A stretch of DNA of 64,000 bases from Corynebacterium pseudodiphtheriticum DSM 44287 (GCF_000688415.1 NZ_JIAH01000007.1:124001-188000); one strand, 5' to 3'; counted from the first letter of the stretch, positions 18,699 to 28,746 are shown. Numbers and translations: made by a program. Notes: generated from the letters alone by a model not told the origin.

Positions 18699-19211
18699 CT
18701 AGCCCTGCATTTGGCGCGCAGCGTCCAGTGCTTGATCGGGTAAAAAGGCTTCGAGCAAGGCTTGGGGGTCTTTCGAGCTGACTAGCCAGTACGGAGTCGG
18801 ATCGTCTTTATCATCCAATACGAGCATGGCCAAGTGCGGTACCCAGCTGTGGGTGGCAAGAAAAGCTGCAGGGTCCAGCTGTGGCCCCATTGCGTTCCGC
18901 CGTGCACTTTTAGGAACAGCCAAGCTCCGACTTACAATATCCGCGGGTAATTGTGCATCTCCGGTAATTAGCCAGCGTGTGCCGTCAAAATCTTTTTCTA
19001 CCTGGATGACGGTTGAGGACAGGTGGAAAAGAACCCATATGGCGAGCGCAGCGAAAATCAAAAAGGGCACGGCAAACCACCACAAATTGCGGTTCAGGGC
19101 TAATTGCCCGGTGCCAACCGTCACTGCTGCCAATGCAATCAACCACCAATGCCAAGGCACCCATTGGCGCTCGTGGTAAAGAATTTCCGGGGCAGATTTT
19201 ACTTCGCTCAT
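18699..19211 (-). CDS. DUF3093 membrane protein
   Basis: A 170-residue protein. Two adjacent hydrophobic segments (about residues 20-38 and 44-65) follow a short cytoplasmic N terminus that begins with the family-typical YHERQWVPWHWW. The C-terminal ~100 residues form a soluble domain containing HLAMLVLDDKDDPTPYWLVSS and SKDPQALLEAF. It matches actinobacterial DUF3093, of unknown function. It is divergent from dut across 133 bases, with apparent leaderless promoters for both genes. Confidence 0.82.
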   Translation of the reverse strand: MSEVKSAPEILYHERQWVPWHWWLIALAAVTVGTGQLALNRNLWWFAVPFLIFAALAIWVLFHLSSTVIQVEKDFDGTRWLITGDAQLPADIVSRSLAVPKSARRNAMGPQLDPAAFLATHSWVPHLAMLVLDDKDDPTPYWLVSSKDPQALLEAFLPDQALDAARQMQG

Positions 19212-19218
19212 GAGCGAT

Positions 19219-19224
19219 ATTTTA
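19219..19224 (-). promoter_or_regulatory. -10 hexamer of a probable leaderless DUF3093 mRNA
   Basis: TAAAAT on the minus strand, 7 bases before the ATG at 19211, with no ribosome site between. Confidence 0.5.
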
Positions 19225-19332
19225 GCCCGCGAAAACTACAGAACCCCAACCCTGGGCGCTTGAGTAAAAGCAATGGGGAGCGATTGTCTTGTTCAGTGCA
19301 GCCTTTGTCCGACGACTACTTTGCATACAGGG

Positions 19333-19338
19333 TAGTCT
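19333..19338 (+). promoter_or_regulatory. -10 hexamer of a probable leaderless dut mRNA
   Basis: TAGTCT, 6 bases before the dut ATG at 19345. There is no Shine-Dalgarno sequence in front of the gene. Confidence 0.5.
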
Positions 19339-19344
19339 GCATAC

Positions 19345-19797
19345 ATGAGCTTGTCTGATTTGAGTCCGATAAAAATCCAGCGACTGGATCCGGAAATAGC
19401 TTTACCGACTCGAGCCCACGCGGGTGACGCAGGGGCTGATTTGTGCGCAACTGAAGATATTACCTTGGAACCAGGCCAAAGGGCTGTGGTCGGAACCGGA
19501 ATTGCTATTGCATTACCGGAGGGGACCGTAGGTTTGGTGCATCCACGCTCTGGACTAGCTGCACGTCAAGGCTTAAGTATCGTTAATTCTCCGGGAACTA
19601 TTGATGCGCAATATCGTGGTGAGATCAAAGTGTGTCTGATTAATCTTGATCGAGTCTCACCTATTGAGATCACTCGTGGTATGCGGATAGCGCAATTGGT
19701 GATTCAGCGCGTTGAGCTTGTGGACTTTGTGGAAGTTGCACAATTGGATGAGACTGCTCGTGGTTCTAGTGGCTACGGCTCCACCGGTACCCATTAG
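19345..19797 (+). CDS. dut: deoxyuridine 5'-triphosphate nucleotidohydrolase (dUTPase)
   Basis: A 150-residue trimeric dUTPase. It hydrolyses dUTP to dUMP, keeping uracil out of DNA and feeding thymidylate synthesis. All five family motifs are present in order: [10 protein letters not shown] (1), HPRSGLA (2), [17 protein letters not shown] with the catalytic Asp and Tyr (3), [10 protein letters not shown] (4) and the C-terminal flexible arm [10 protein letters not shown] (5), where Tyr stands in for the usual Phe. It is followed 105 bases later by the DUF3710 gene, as in other actinobacteria. Confidence 0.96.
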   Translation: MSLSDLSPIKIQRLDPEIALPTRAHAGDAGADLCATEDITLEPGQRAVVGTGIAIALPEGTVGLVHPRSGLAARQGLSIVNSPGTIDAQYRGEIKVCLINLDRVSPIEITRGMRIAQLVIQRVELVDFVEVAQLDETARGSSGYGSTGTH

Positions 19798-19902
19798 CTG
19801 GGCACGCTTCGGTTTCTGTCACGCAAAACATTTGAACCCAAAATCGGTTTTTAGCCTAAAGACGTAGTATGCATATTACTGCGGGAAAGGACAACACTAG
19901 TT

Positions 19903-20862
19903 ATGGCGTTGTTTGGAGTTTCGAAGTTTGGATTTTCGAAAAAGAAAAAACCAGCGCAACAAGCTGGCGCGAACGCGAATGAGAAATCCAGTGGGGAAGC
20001 TCAGCGGGATGCACAATTGAACCTGGAGAGCGACCGAGCTGGAGCTCAAACTTCAGCTGTTGCCAACGAGAAGGCGGCGGGAACTAGTGCCGAGGCGCAG
20101 GAAAATGCAGATTCTGCAGTATCTGCTCACGATGCACCGATTATTCCCGTGGAAGCTGGAGCGATAGGGGAAACCGGCCCATTCGACGGAGACACCGTTG
20201 ACATTAATGAATTCGACTTTGGTGAGTTTTCCTCCGGGTTGTTAGACCTTGGTTCACTGAAGCTTGCCGTACCGAAAGATTCGCAGGTACAGGTTGAAAT
20301 GGGTGAAAAAGGTCCGAAGATGCTCCACTTGGTCACCCACTATGGTCGGCTCACTCCGATTGCTTTCGCTGCACCATCATCGGCTGGCCAGTGGGAGGAA
20401 GCTGCTGATGAGATTGCGCAAAGCATGAAACAAAGCGGTGCCGAGGTCACTTTTGAACAAGGTCCTTGGGGTAGAGAGGTCGTTGGTGAAAACAAACAGG
20501 CTGTAACACGCGTGATTGGTGCGGAACGGCCACGGTGGATGTTGCGGGTAACGTTGGCAGGTCCGGCCCAACGGGCAGATAAACTCGCGGAATTGGCACG
20601 TGAAGTTATTGCGCGGACTTTCGTCTACCGGGGAGATAAGCCTATTTTGGCAGGTAATTCGTTACCGGTCACAATGCCCGCTAGCCTAATGCAGCAGGTA
20701 CAACAGGCAATGCAGCAGCGGCAAGCGCAAAGCCAACAACAATCGCCCCGCATAGCTGATGCGCAACAAGCAGTTAGGGAGGCTGCTGGTGGGACCAAAT
20801 CTCGTGAGCACGGTGATGATGAAGGCGTTGCTCAGCCTACGAATGAAAAGGAGCAGCGATAA
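19903..20862 (+). CDS. DUF3710 protein
   Basis: A 319-residue soluble protein. Residues 1-90 are a low-complexity Ala/Gln/Glu region. The conserved core begins at GPFDGDTVDINEFDFGEFSSGLLDLGSL-like sequence (about residues 91-120) and runs through FEQGPWGREVVGE and ERPRWMLRVTLAGPA. The C-terminal ~60 residues are again Gln-rich (VQQAMQQRQAQ) and probably disordered. DUF3710 follows dut in mycobacteria and corynebacteria; its function is unknown. The GGGAAAGGA upstream is a ribosome site. The stop codon is two bases before the methyltransferase GTG, so translation of the two is probably coupled. Confidence 0.83.
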   Translation: MALFGVSKFGFSKKKKPAQQAGANANEKSSGEAQRDAQLNLESDRAGAQTSAVANEKAAGTSAEAQENADSAVSAHDAPIIPVEAGAIGETGPFDGDTVDINEFDFGEFSSGLLDLGSLKLAVPKDSQVQVEMGEKGPKMLHLVTHYGRLTPIAFAAPSSAGQWEEAADEIAQSMKQSGAEVTFEQGPWGREVVGENKQAVTRVIGAERPRWMLRVTLAGPAQRADKLAELAREVIARTFVYRGDKPILAGNSLPVTMPASLMQQVQQAMQQRQAQSQQQSPRIADAQQAVREAAGGTKSREHGDDEGVAQPTNEKEQR

Positions 20863-20864
20863 GC

Positions 20865-22091
20865 GTGCCTAACCTCGAACTTTCCATTGACCGGATGGGA
20901 CATGGTGGTGTCGGCATTGGTACTGCGGACGATGGACGCGTGGTATTTGTTGCTTCTGCTTATCCTGGTGACAGAGTAAAAATTGATGTTACGAAAGAAA
21001 AGAAATCTTTCGTTACTGGTGAGATCCTAGAAGTTATCAGCCCCAGTAAATATCGTGGCAAGCCAACCTGTCAGGCGGCTGCCGCCGGAGCTGGGTGTTG
21101 TGACTTTGCGACGCTTGATACCACCCAGGAAACGGAACTGAAGCGTTCGGTTTTTCTTGATCAGCTCGCGCGAATAGGGAAATTTTCGGAAATAGAGCTG
21201 CCAGAACTCAACGCCGTTGAGCTTGCCCCTGTACGCGGTTGGCGCACCCGGGTGCGGTTCGGTGTGGATGAGAATGGGAAAGCTGGTCTCCGGAAAAAAC
21301 ATAGTCATGAACTGGTTACACAGTATCCCTGTAGTCAGCTCGTCGACGGTCTTAGCGAAGGCATCGTTGGAACCGGAGCTCGCCGTTTCCGGCCGGGTGC
21401 AGAATTGATTGTGGCAATTGATTCAACTGGTCAACGGCATGTCGTGGAGTCGCGCAAAACGGGGCGTGGGAAGCGCTTGGAGAAAGTCGAAAGAGTTTTA
21501 GAAGGCAGCGGCGAGGTCACCGAGATCGTTGATGGCAAAACATTCCGTTTTCCAGTCACCGCATTTTGGCAAGCGCACCGCGCAGCACCTCAGGCGTATA
21601 GTGCGATTATTGAGGAATGGCTAGCTGATCCTGGACAACCCGCAGGAAAAATCGGCTGGGATCTGTACGGGGGCGTTGGTCTGTTTATACCTGCAATTGC
21701 GCGAGCATTGAGCCCGGAAAACCCTGCGGATTCAGTGCTGCACAGCGTCGATACTTCTTCAGCAGCTCTTGAGAATACACAACCAGCACTGCAAGGGCTT
21801 AACGTTTCGATGCATAAACAACACGTAGAAAAAGCAGTTGCTCAGTTAGCCGCTCCTGACTGCGTAGTTCTCGATCCGCCACGCAAAGGGGCAGGGGCAG
21901 CTGTAATCGACGAAATAGCTGCGGCCGACCCGAAAACAGTGGTTCACATTGGTTGTGATCCGGCAACTTGCGCGCGTGATTTAAGGAGCTGGTCTGATAA
22001 TGGGTATCGGGTCGACAAGCTCACGTTAATAAATGCATTCCCGGGAACACATCACTTCGAACTTATGGCGTTATTAAGAAAATCTGCTTAA
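20865..22091 (+). CDS. TrmA/RlmD-type RNA (uracil-5)-methyltransferase
   Basis: A 408-residue protein starting at GTG, preceded by AAAAGGAGC. It has an N-terminal TRAM-like beta-barrel (IDRMGHGGVGIG to VTGEILEV), a cysteine cluster (CQAAAAGAGCC, residues ~67-77) in the position of the 4Fe-4S site of RlmD-like enzymes, a SAM domain (DLYGGVGLF), and the motif VVLDPPRKGAG. The catalytic Cys lies in HIGCDPATCARDL, where SCNPxT is usual. Family members methylate C5 of uracil in tRNA or rRNA; which one cannot be decided here. It is likely co-transcribed with DUF3710. Confidence 0.82.
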   Translation: MPNLELSIDRMGHGGVGIGTADDGRVVFVASAYPGDRVKIDVTKEKKSFVTGEILEVISPSKYRGKPTCQAAAAGAGCCDFATLDTTQETELKRSVFLDQLARIGKFSEIELPELNAVELAPVRGWRTRVRFGVDENGKAGLRKKHSHELVTQYPCSQLVDGLSEGIVGTGARRFRPGAELIVAIDSTGQRHVVESRKTGRGKRLEKVERVLEGSGEVTEIVDGKTFRFPVTAFWQAHRAAPQAYSAIIEEWLADPGQPAGKIGWDLYGGVGLFIPAIARALSPENPADSVLHSVDTSSAALENTQPALQGLNVSMHKQHVEKAVAQLAAPDCVVLDPPRKGAGAAVIDEIAAADPKTVVHIGCDPATCARDLRSWSDNGYRVDKLTLINAFPGTHHFELMALLRKSA

Positions 22092-22217
22092 CACGCACGT
22101 GAATAGTAAGATTTTTCCTAGTAAATCGCCGGTTCCGATTTCTAGGGAGGTAGCGAGTAAGATGGATACGTTAGTTACCGACGAATGCAGATGAGACGAG
22201 GAGTTGAGGTAGAGACA

Positions 22218-24119
22218 ATGAGCCTTCTTCGCGGAATACAGACTCCCGCCGACCTCAAGGCTTTGTCCCAAGAACAACTCCCGCAATTAGCCGAGGAAGT
22301 TCGTGACTTTCTCATCGAGAACGTGTCGGTGACAGGCGGCCACTTGGGGCCGAACCTTGGTGTGGTGGAATTAACGTTGGCTTTGCACCGAGTATTCGAT
22401 TCCCCGGATGAGCCCTTTATCTTCGATACCTCCCACCAATCTTACGTGCATAAAATAGTGACTGGTCGTGCACATCTTTTTTCTACTTTGCGTCAAAAAG
22501 ATGGTTTGTCTGGTTACACCGCTCGCGCTGAATCCGAGCATGACTGGACAGAATCGTCACATGCTTCAGCATCACTCGCTTATGCGGATGGTTTGTCAAA
22601 GGGATTCGCTCTGGACGGGCGAGGACAACATAACGTAGTGGCGGTTGTCGGTGATGGCGCGTTGACTGGTGGCATGTGCTGGGAAGCGCTGAATAACATC
22701 GCCGCAGGAAAAGACCGAAACGTAGTCATCGTTGTTAATGATAACGGACGTAGTTATTCGCCGACGATTGGTGGCTTCGCTGAAAATCTGGCTAACCTGC
22801 GCATTTCTGGACCATACGACGGCCTGATGGAGCATGGAAAGAAAACTCTGAAGTCTATGGGGTGGGTTGGCAATCGTGCGTTTGATGCGCTTCACGCTTT
22901 CAAGGAAGGTGTGAAGCATACGGTCTTGCCGACAGAGATGTTCCCGGATTTGGGCATGAAATATGTTGGCCCTGTTGATGGTCATGACTTTGATGCTCTG
23001 GAACAAGCTTTTAGCTATGCAAAAACGCACCATGGCCCGCTTATCGTGCATGTTGTGACCGAAAAGGGGCACGGCTACGCACATGCGGTTAACGATGAAG
23101 CCGACCAGATGCACTCTACCGGTGCGATCGATCCGGCTACGGGGCTGCCGATCTCGAAATCTCAGCCTGGCTGGACTCAAGTATTTACTGAAGAACTGCT
23201 TGCGGCTGCTGAGAAACGCTCAGATATTGTTGCGATCACTGCCGCGATGGCGGGCCCTACTGGTTTGACGCCATTTGCACAACGCTTTCCAGATCGTTTT
23301 TTCGATGTAGGGATCGCGGAACAACACGCGGTCGCTTCAGCCTCCGGTCTGGCACTGGCAGGAATGCATCCCGTTGTTGCAGTGTATTCCACCTTTTTAA
23401 ACCGCGCCTTTGATCAGCTTTTGATGGACGTAGCGTTGCTCAAGCAACCCGTCACCTTGGTCCTGGACCGCGCAGGCGTTACTGGTTCAGATGGCGCAAG
23501 TCACAATGGGGTTTGGGATATGTCTGTGGCGAGCGTCGTACCAGGGGTCCGTATCGCTGCACCGCGAGATGGGGCGCAATTGGGCCGTTTGTTCCGTGAG
23601 GCGCTGCTTGTCGACGACGGGCCTACGCTTGTGCGTTTTCCCAAAGGAAACTTGCCTGCCGAAATTCCAGCTTGGGCGAATCTTCGTGATGGTGTCGATA
23701 TTGTTTATTACGCCGATAAAGTTACTGAAGAATCTACTCCGGCAACTCGTTCAGTTTTGGTGATCGCTATGGGAGCCATGGTCGAGGCAGCGGTATCTGC
23801 GGCAAAAACCTATTCCAACGTGACCGTCGTTGATCCCGGTTGGGTTGTCCCAGTAGCGGAATCCTTGTTCAGCTTGGCGGCTGATCACGATGTCGTTGTG
23901 ACCGTAGAAGATGGTATTGTCCGCGGTGGTATTGGATCGCTGATTGCTGAAGAATTCGCTGCAGCAGGGATAGATGTGCCTGTGCGGCATTTGGGATTCC
24001 CATCGGTGTTTCCATTGCATGCTTCACGTAACGAATTGCTGCATGAGGTCGGGCTTGACGAGACCGGCATCGCTAATGTGCTTGCAGAGCTTAGCTTGGA
24101 AGAAAATCAGCAAAAATAG
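22218..24119 (+). CDS. dxs: 1-deoxy-D-xylulose-5-phosphate synthase
   Basis: A 633-residue thiamine-diphosphate enzyme that condenses pyruvate and glyceraldehyde-3-phosphate, the first step of the MEP isoprenoid pathway. The ThDP/Mg site is [27 protein letters not shown] and the transketolase-type [15 protein letters not shown] with [15 protein letters not shown] are all present. I chose the ATG at 22218, which follows GAGG and gives the standard MSLLRGI start, rather than the in-frame codon 11 residues upstream. A TAAGAT -10 candidate lies at about 22159. The 3' end overlaps the convergent rnd gene by 29 bases. Confidence 0.95.
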   Translation: MSLLRGIQTPADLKALSQEQLPQLAEEVRDFLIENVSVTGGHLGPNLGVVELTLALHRVFDSPDEPFIFDTSHQSYVHKIVTGRAHLFSTLRQKDGLSGYTARAESEHDWTESSHASASLAYADGLSKGFALDGRGQHNVVAVVGDGALTGGMCWEALNNIAAGKDRNVVIVVNDNGRSYSPTIGGFAENLANLRISGPYDGLMEHGKKTLKSMGWVGNRAFDALHAFKEGVKHTVLPTEMFPDLGMKYVGPVDGHDFDALEQAFSYAKTHHGPLIVHVVTEKGHGYAHAVNDEADQMHSTGAIDPATGLPISKSQPGWTQVFTEELLAAAEKRSDIVAITAAMAGPTGLTPFAQRFPDRFFDVGIAEQHAVASASGLALAGMHPVVAVYSTFLNRAFDQLLMDVALLKQPVTLVLDRAGVTGSDGASHNGVWDMSVASVVPGVRIAAPRDGAQLGRLFREALLVDDGPTLVRFPKGNLPAEIPAWANLRDGVDIVYYADKVTEESTPATRSVLVIAMGAMVEAAVSAAKTYSNVTVVDPGWVVPVAESLFSLAADHDVVVTVEDGIVRGGIGSLIAEEFAAAGIDVPVRHLGFPSVFPLHASRNELLHEVGLDETGIANVLAELSLEENQQK

Positions 24120-25314
24120 GCCAGATAATATCTTTTTGCCATTCGCGCAAACCGTGTTTTGTAAAAGACGCTTCTAGATCGCCTTCGGAAAGAATGGTTT
24201 TCGCGACGGTAATATCCCAGGTGAGATTTTTTGCCTTGGCAACGCTGATTAAGTTCTCTGTAGGTACAGCAAATTCGTCGGCGAAGACATTGAGATCGTC
24301 CCGAATGAGTTGCCAGGTATTCCAAGAGTCGGGGTCGTTTTTCTTCCAATTCCGGGTATTAATGCCACCCGACGAATACCAATACGCTAATTCTCCTTTT
24401 CCAGGAATTGGAAGCTCCGCCTCTGCTAATGCTTCAGCCTGTTGAATTGCGGTCAACCACACTTCTGGTGCTAACCGTGAATTTTGTGAGCCACGAACGC
24501 GTGTTAACTGAGAAAGCGTGTTGGGGCGGATATTAGCGAAGGCGAGTAGGACCTTATTCGGTAGTAGACTGCCTGGTGCAACATCATCGTTTGCTGCAGT
24601 GGTCTCCCGAATTAGCCACAGCTCGCGGGCAACTGCCAATTGTCGAGGTATTTTGAGTCCGCGCATCCCTTTCATCAAATGCCACGCGCGGGGTTCTGGT
24701 CCGGTGATTGTGGCGTGTTGGTTGCGCACATACTCGAACTCTTCCAGTGCCCATTCCCACTTGCCTTGGCTGCGTAAAAGATACTCTACCTCGGCAGCCA
24801 GCTCGAGTAATTTTTCGACATCGAGAGCAGCATAAGCGACCCATGGTTTGGGTAACGGCGTCGAGGACCAGTTTTGCGCGCTGTGTTCTTTGGCTACGCG
24901 TATGCCAAGTAAATCCTCATACATTGCAGCGAGACTGACACGGGATAAGCCAGCTAAACGACCGCCGAGTTCTGTGTCAAGTAGCTGTGCTGGGTACAGC
25001 CCAAGCCAGGCAAGACAGGGAAGATCTGATACTGCAGCGTGTACCACCCAAGTTAGGTTGTTGATGACGGGTGATAAGGCTTCGGTGAGGTGCTGGCGGA
25101 CGCCTTCTGGTGCGAAAAGAAAGGTACCGGCACCCGCACGTTTAATCTGGACTAAAAAAGCGCGATCGTTGTAGCGAAATGCGGAAGCACGTTCTGTATC
25201 AATCGCGATTGGTCCGTGCCCACCGGCGATTGCCTCCGCCGCTTCGTGAAAGTCCTCAGGGGTTGTCAGTACGGGCGGGATACCCGCGGCTGGGCGACGA
25301 AGGAATTCGGTCAT
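24091..25314 (-). CDS. rnd: ribonuclease D-like 3'-5' exonuclease with HRDC domain
   Basis: A 407-residue protein. The N-terminal DEDDy exonuclease domain shows [19 protein letters not shown] (DxE), [10 protein letters not shown] and the late [15 protein letters not shown] (Tyr and Asp). It is followed by an HRDC nucleic-acid-binding domain (about residues 215-290; [13 protein letters not shown]) and a C-terminal extension. It trims the 3' ends of tRNA precursors or other RNAs. It is downstream of the DUF3000 gene on the same strand, as in mycobacteria, with 76 bases between them. Confidence 0.87.
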   Translation of the reverse strand: MTEFLRRPAAGIPPVLTTPEDFHEAAEAIAGGHGPIAIDTERASAFRYNDRAFLVQIKRAGAGTFLFAPEGVRQHLTEALSPVINNLTWVVHAAVSDLPCLAWLGLYPAQLLDTELGGRLAGLSRVSLAAMYEDLLGIRVAKEHSAQNWSSTPLPKPWVAYAALDVEKLLELAAEVEYLLRSQGKWEWALEEFEYVRNQHATITGPEPRAWHLMKGMRGLKIPRQLAVARELWLIRETTAANDDVAPGSLLPNKVLLAFANIRPNTLSQLTRVRGSQNSRLAPEVWLTAIQQAEALAEAELPIPGKGELAYWYSSGGINTRNWKKNDPDSWNTWQLIRDDLNVFADEFAVPTENLISVAKAKNLTWDITVAKTILSEGDLEASFTKHGLREWQKDIIWPIFADFLPS

Positions 25315-25390
25315 GATCTTTCAGTTTGAGGCGATACGCTGATAGATGAGTCAGCAAGATTATAAACGGGAAGGCTGTCGCGGCATAGCT

Positions 25391-25993
25391 TTAGCGACGT
25401 AGCTGACTTACCCCTTCTGGTGGTAGACCAGCGACATGGGCGAGCACTTCTGCAAAGGCGTCCACATGATCGGCAAGTTGATTGTTTTTCGCTGTCCACG
25501 ATGCCCGCAATTCGAGTTGGTAAGCGCGAGGAGGGCCACCGACTTCGCCAAAACGGACTGAGGTTGTAGAAGTGACGGTACCTCCAAGGTTTGTGTAGCC
25601 AGCAGAGTGCGTTTCTAAACCTTCTTCGAGCCATTGCCATGCAACGTCGGGTAACAAAGGATCGGTAGCAACTGCTGACTCCATGTCGGCCTGGATGTAG
25701 GCGACTAACCGCATTTCCCCTTCCCATGATTCCTGTGCTCCGGGGTCATGCAAGAGAATCAGCCGACCGAAAGCATCGCCTTCAGAATCGGTCGGGGTGT
25801 TTTCTTTATCGAGATGGTCTACTTCCAGGCCTATTGCATGGCTAAAAGGTGCTAATCGCTGGGGAGGGCGGATTGTCCCGAGTGAAATACCTTGACGCAG
25901 GTTAGCCTGGTGCATTGATTCCACGGCTTCGCTAAAAGTCGGGGGTGTCAGGCCACGCTCTAACTTAGAAGCAGTGGTGCCCTGCAAGTTCAT
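25391..25993 (-). CDS. DUF3000 protein
   Basis: A 200-residue protein counted from the ATG at 25993, which matches the family's usual length. The frame is open further upstream, with an ATG at 26044. Typical segments are FSEAVESMHQANLR, IRPPQRLAPFSHAIGLEV, GRLILLHDPGAQESW and AYIQADME. The C-terminal part includes YQLELRASW and a cluster of conserved Trp and Asp residues. It matches actinobacterial DUF3000, function unknown. In M. tuberculosis it lies near hemE/hemG; here its divergent neighbour is chdC. Confidence 0.78.
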   Translation of the reverse strand: MNLQGTTASKLERGLTPPTFSEAVESMHQANLRQGISLGTIRPPQRLAPFSHAIGLEVDHLDKENTPTDSEGDAFGRLILLHDPGAQESWEGEMRLVAYIQADMESAVATDPLLPDVAWQWLEEGLETHSAGYTNLGGTVTSTTSVRFGEVGGPPRAYQLELRASWTAKNNQLADHVDAFAEVLAHVAGLPPEGVSQLRR

Positions 25994-26218
25994 CGACGCA
26001 TCTGTCTCATTCACAAGGTTCAACCTAATGTTGAGACTCTTCATAGTGGTGAAGGCGCGCCGTGGGGTAGGATTGGTGGCAGTACCACCTATTGCGTGGT
26101 CGCTTTTCGGTGAGCACTGCTTTTGGGTTTCGCTTTGTGCCTTGTGCACAAACCACTCCAGAAACTTTGCTTGTCACGATAATTTTGCGAACCAAACTTG
26201 CAAAACCAGGAGGTTTTC

Positions 26219-26953
26219 ATGTCGGCGTCTGAACACGAAGCCCAACAAGAACTGAATTACGATGAGCTGAATAAGCTGCAGCGTTACAGCCAGCACGCGG
26301 TGTTTAAGCTTGACAAGGGATTTACTGCTGGCGATAAAACATCGCGCGAGCGAATGGCAGCTGAGGCGCAAGAGTTTTTCGACAAGCTTGCCGACGAAGG
26401 TCTCGTGACCGTTCGTGGTATTTATGATCTTGCGGGTATGAAAGCCGATGCTGATTTCATGATCTGGTGGCATGCAGAAAACTTTGAGGAGTTGCAAGCG
26501 GCTTTTGCCGCATTCCGTCGTGAGACTTCTCTGGGTAAGGCCAGTTCGTTGGTGTGGGCAGGAAATGGTGTGCACCGCCCGTCAGAATTCAACAAACGGC
26601 ACCTCCCAGCTTTCATTATGGGAGAATCGCCTGAAAAGTGGTGCTGCGTTTACCCGTTCGTTCGCTCATATGACTGGTACATCATGGACGAGGAAAAACG
26701 TGCCCGTATTCTTCGCGAACATGGCTTGAAAGCGCGTGATTTTGCAGACGTGCGTGCTAATACCATCGCTGCCTTCGTGTTGAGTGATTACGAATGGATG
26801 TTGTCGTTTGAAGCCCAAGACTTGGGACGCATTGTTGATTTGATGCACACTATGCGCTACACGGAGGCCCGGTTGCACGTACGTGAAGAATTGCCGTTTT
26901 ACACCGGTCGAATGGTGGAAAACTTGGACGAGTTGGTGCAGATTCTTCCCTAA
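26219..26953 (+). CDS. chdC: coproheme decarboxylase ChdC (HemQ)
   Basis: A 244-residue enzyme of the chlorite-dismutase-like family that decarboxylates coproheme III to heme b, the last step of the coproporphyrin-dependent pathway of Gram-positive bacteria. The actinobacterial core VYPFVRSYDWYIMD is at residues 144-157. Tyr145, and His128 seventeen residues before it, align by spacing with the catalytic Tyr135/His118 pair described for C. diphtheriae ChdC (inference). The ATG at 26219 has an ideal AGGAGG site. No other heme gene is adjacent. Confidence 0.93.
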   Translation: MSASEHEAQQELNYDELNKLQRYSQHAVFKLDKGFTAGDKTSRERMAAEAQEFFDKLADEGLVTVRGIYDLAGMKADADFMIWWHAENFEELQAAFAAFRRETSLGKASSLVWAGNGVHRPSEFNKRHLPAFIMGESPEKWCCVYPFVRSYDWYIMDEEKRARILREHGLKARDFADVRANTIAAFVLSDYEWMLSFEAQDLGRIVDLMHTMRYTEARLHVREELPFYTGRMVENLDELVQILP

Positions 26954-27000
26954 GCCCTAGAAAAGGATTAGGGAATTCAATACCGCCGGTATTCCGTCGC

Positions 27001-27029
27001 TTGAGGTGCTAGTGCTACTCGCACCTCAA
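27001..27029. terminator. hairpin between the convergent chdC and msrB genes
   Basis: TTGAGGTGC (27001-27009) and GCACCTCAA (27021-27029) form a 9-bp stem with an 11-base loop, placed between two convergent stop codons. There is no long T-run on either strand, so termination efficiency is uncertain. Confidence 0.5.
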
Positions 27030-27040
27030 ACCTGTCAGAC

Positions 27041-27442
27041 TTAGGATTCTTTGAGCGTCATCGCCACCGAATTAATGCAGTAGCGTAAATCGGTGGGGGT
27101 GTCATAGCCTTCCCCAGCGAATACGTGTCCCAAATGTGAGTGACAGCTGGCGCAGAGGACTTCCGTGCGTACCATTCCGTGTGAGCGATCTTCCCGCTCA
27201 ATGACCGAGTCACCAGCCAGTGGCGAAAAGAATGATGGCCAGCCACAATGTGACGAAAATTTTTGGTTAGAGCGGAATAATTCTGCACCGCACGCTCGAC
27301 AGGAATAAATGCCCTCAGTGGTCGTGTTTGTGTATTCACCAGTGTGTGGAGCTTCCGTGCCGCCTTCTCTGAGCACACGGTATTCTTCCGCGCTGAGGCG
27401 TTTGCGCCATTGGTCATCGGCAATCAAGGAAAAATCTGTCAT
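27041..27442 (-). CDS. msrB: peptide-methionine (R)-S-oxide reductase
   Basis: A 133-residue MsrB that repairs methionine-R-sulfoxide in proteins. The two zinc-binding pairs are CRACG (about residue 48) and CASCHSHLGHVF. The catalytic cysteine is in RYCINSVAM near the C terminus, and GWPSFF and the HLGHVF histidines line the active site. It is a cytoplasmic antioxidant enzyme using thioredoxin. A TAGAAT hexamer 7 bases before the ATG suggests a leaderless transcript. It converges on chdC. Confidence 0.95.
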   Translation of the reverse strand: MTDFSLIADDQWRKRLSAEEYRVLREGGTEAPHTGEYTNTTTEGIYSCRACGAELFRSNQKFSSHCGWPSFFSPLAGDSVIEREDRSHGMVRTEVLCASCHSHLGHVFAGEGYDTPTDLRYCINSVAMTLKES

Positions 27443-27449
27443 GGGGGAT

Positions 27450-27455
27450 ATTCTA
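27450..27455 (-). promoter_or_regulatory. -10 hexamer of a probable leaderless msrB mRNA
   Basis: TAGAAT on the minus strand, 7 bases before the msrB ATG at 27442. The intervening bases are CCCC-rich and contain no ribosome site. Confidence 0.55.
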
Positions 27456-27537
27456 CGCCTGCGTAAGCGGGAGTAAGTATCGCAGGTGTTTCATTTTCCG
27501 TACGCTCTTATCTGGGCTTCCGGTGCATGGCCCGCAG

Positions 27538-28746
27538 TTAATTACCGAGTTGCGAGTCCGTATGCTGTCGGTCGTGTAAATGCCATGCTACGGAACAGCA
27601 CACCGTGGTCAAGAGCAATAGGCCCCAGCCAGCGGTTGCAGCGAAATAGTTTAGCCATATCCCCAGTGGGGGAAAGTCACGCGGTGTCCATGTGGTAGCC
27701 CAACTTACTGGAAGTAAGAACAAAATTGCTGCTAACCACGATGGCCAGATATGGAACACGCTGCGTTGCCTGGCTACGCTGAAAATCATTGGAAACAGCA
27801 GCATGGAATAATACATTTGCCCTAAAGAAGACAAGAAGAAGACACCGCAGAACAATACTCCAGATGTAGTGACAAGCCAGAGCAGATGGTCTTTTTTACG
27901 CAGAGATAACAGTGTGAGTACTGAAATGACGGCTAGCCCCGCAAAAAAGATCCACAATAAGTAGTAAAGCCAGCTGGGCATGGCGAAATATTCGGCGAGC
28001 CCCGGTAGTGAGGAATTAGCGAAATCTCGAGTCTGACGTAGATGCGGGATGAGTTCTGTGCGGTAGTTGTCAGCACCAGGGGTTATTGGCCAAGCGACGA
28101 AGTTGAGAACTAAGGGCACCGCGATGCCTACGAATATCGTGAACCACCAGCGCATAACCAAAGGTAAAAATAGCAGTGGGGCAAACTGCGGCTTGATGAG
28201 AATCGCGAGTCCGATGATGATCCCGCCAGTCCAACGGGCCCAACGACGATCGTCAGTCAAGCACCATAGGTAGCTTACGAGTGCAAGTAGGAGTAGACCG
28301 TTGACGTTGGAAAAAATAAGGGTATTGCGGACAGATTCGGTCAGGGTGGCTACTGTGATCGTCAGTGGAAAAATAGGATTCCGCAGGGAAAAACCGAACA
28401 TTCGGATTAAGATGCCCAACGAGACTATGATGGCGCCGAAATTAGCGAAGATGAATAATGCTCGTGCAATTCCAGCATGGGTAACAAATCCGAGTGGGGA
28501 CAGCAAAAGCGTAGCGCCTGGATTGTAAAGGTACAACGGATCAGTGTGGTGGTAGATCTGTTGATAAACATTCTCTCCGTCAAGGAAGCGTTGTAGAGCA
28601 GAATAGACGGTTGTGAAGTCGTCGGTTACTGCTCCGTTGAAGCTGTCGACCAACACCAGCTGCAACCCAAGCAGGATAGCGAGTGGCCATAAAAAAGCCT
28701 GTAAGTGCTGATTAGACACCTGCGGTAGCTCGAGTTCCTTCATCAC
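27538..28746 (-). CDS. GT87 (DUF2029) polyprenyl-phosphate-dependent glycosyltransferase
   Basis: A 402-residue integral membrane protein with about ten hydrophobic segments. It has the family's first extracytoplasmic loop (DDFTTVYSALQRFLDGENVYQ, then HHTDPLYLYNPGATLLLSPLG) carrying the acidic catalytic residues. The genomic position matches Rv2673, which encodes AftC, the alpha-1,3-arabinofuranosyltransferase that branches arabinan. A mannosyltransferase role in lipoglycan assembly is the main alternative. The first ATG overlaps the stop of the RibD-like gene (ATGA), so the two are translationally coupled. Confidence 0.78.
   Translation of the reverse strand: MMKELELPQVSNQHLQAFLWPLAILLGLQLVLVDSFNGAVTDDFTTVYSALQRFLDGENVYQQIYHHTDPLYLYNPGATLLLSPLGFVTHAGIARALFIFANFGAIIVSLGILIRMFGFSLRNPIFPLTITVATLTESVRNTLIFSNVNGLLLLALVSYLWCLTDDRRWARWTGGIIIGLAILIKPQFAPLLFLPLVMRWWFTIFVGIAVPLVLNFVAWPITPGADNYRTELIPHLRQTRDFANSSLPGLAEYFAMPSWLYYLLWIFFAGLAVISVLTLLSLRKKDHLLWLVTTSGVLFCGVFFLSSLGQMYYSMLLFPMIFSVARQRSVFHIWPSWLAAILFLLPVSWATTWTPRDFPPLGIWLNYFAATAGWGLLLLTTVCCSVAWHLHDRQHTDSQLGN

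Noticed and set aside
25994..26218. Absence of hemE and hemY beside chdC as a sign of broken heme synthesis
   Set aside because: In C. glutamicum, as I recall, hemE and hemY lie at another locus, so separation from chdC is the normal corynebacterial arrangement.
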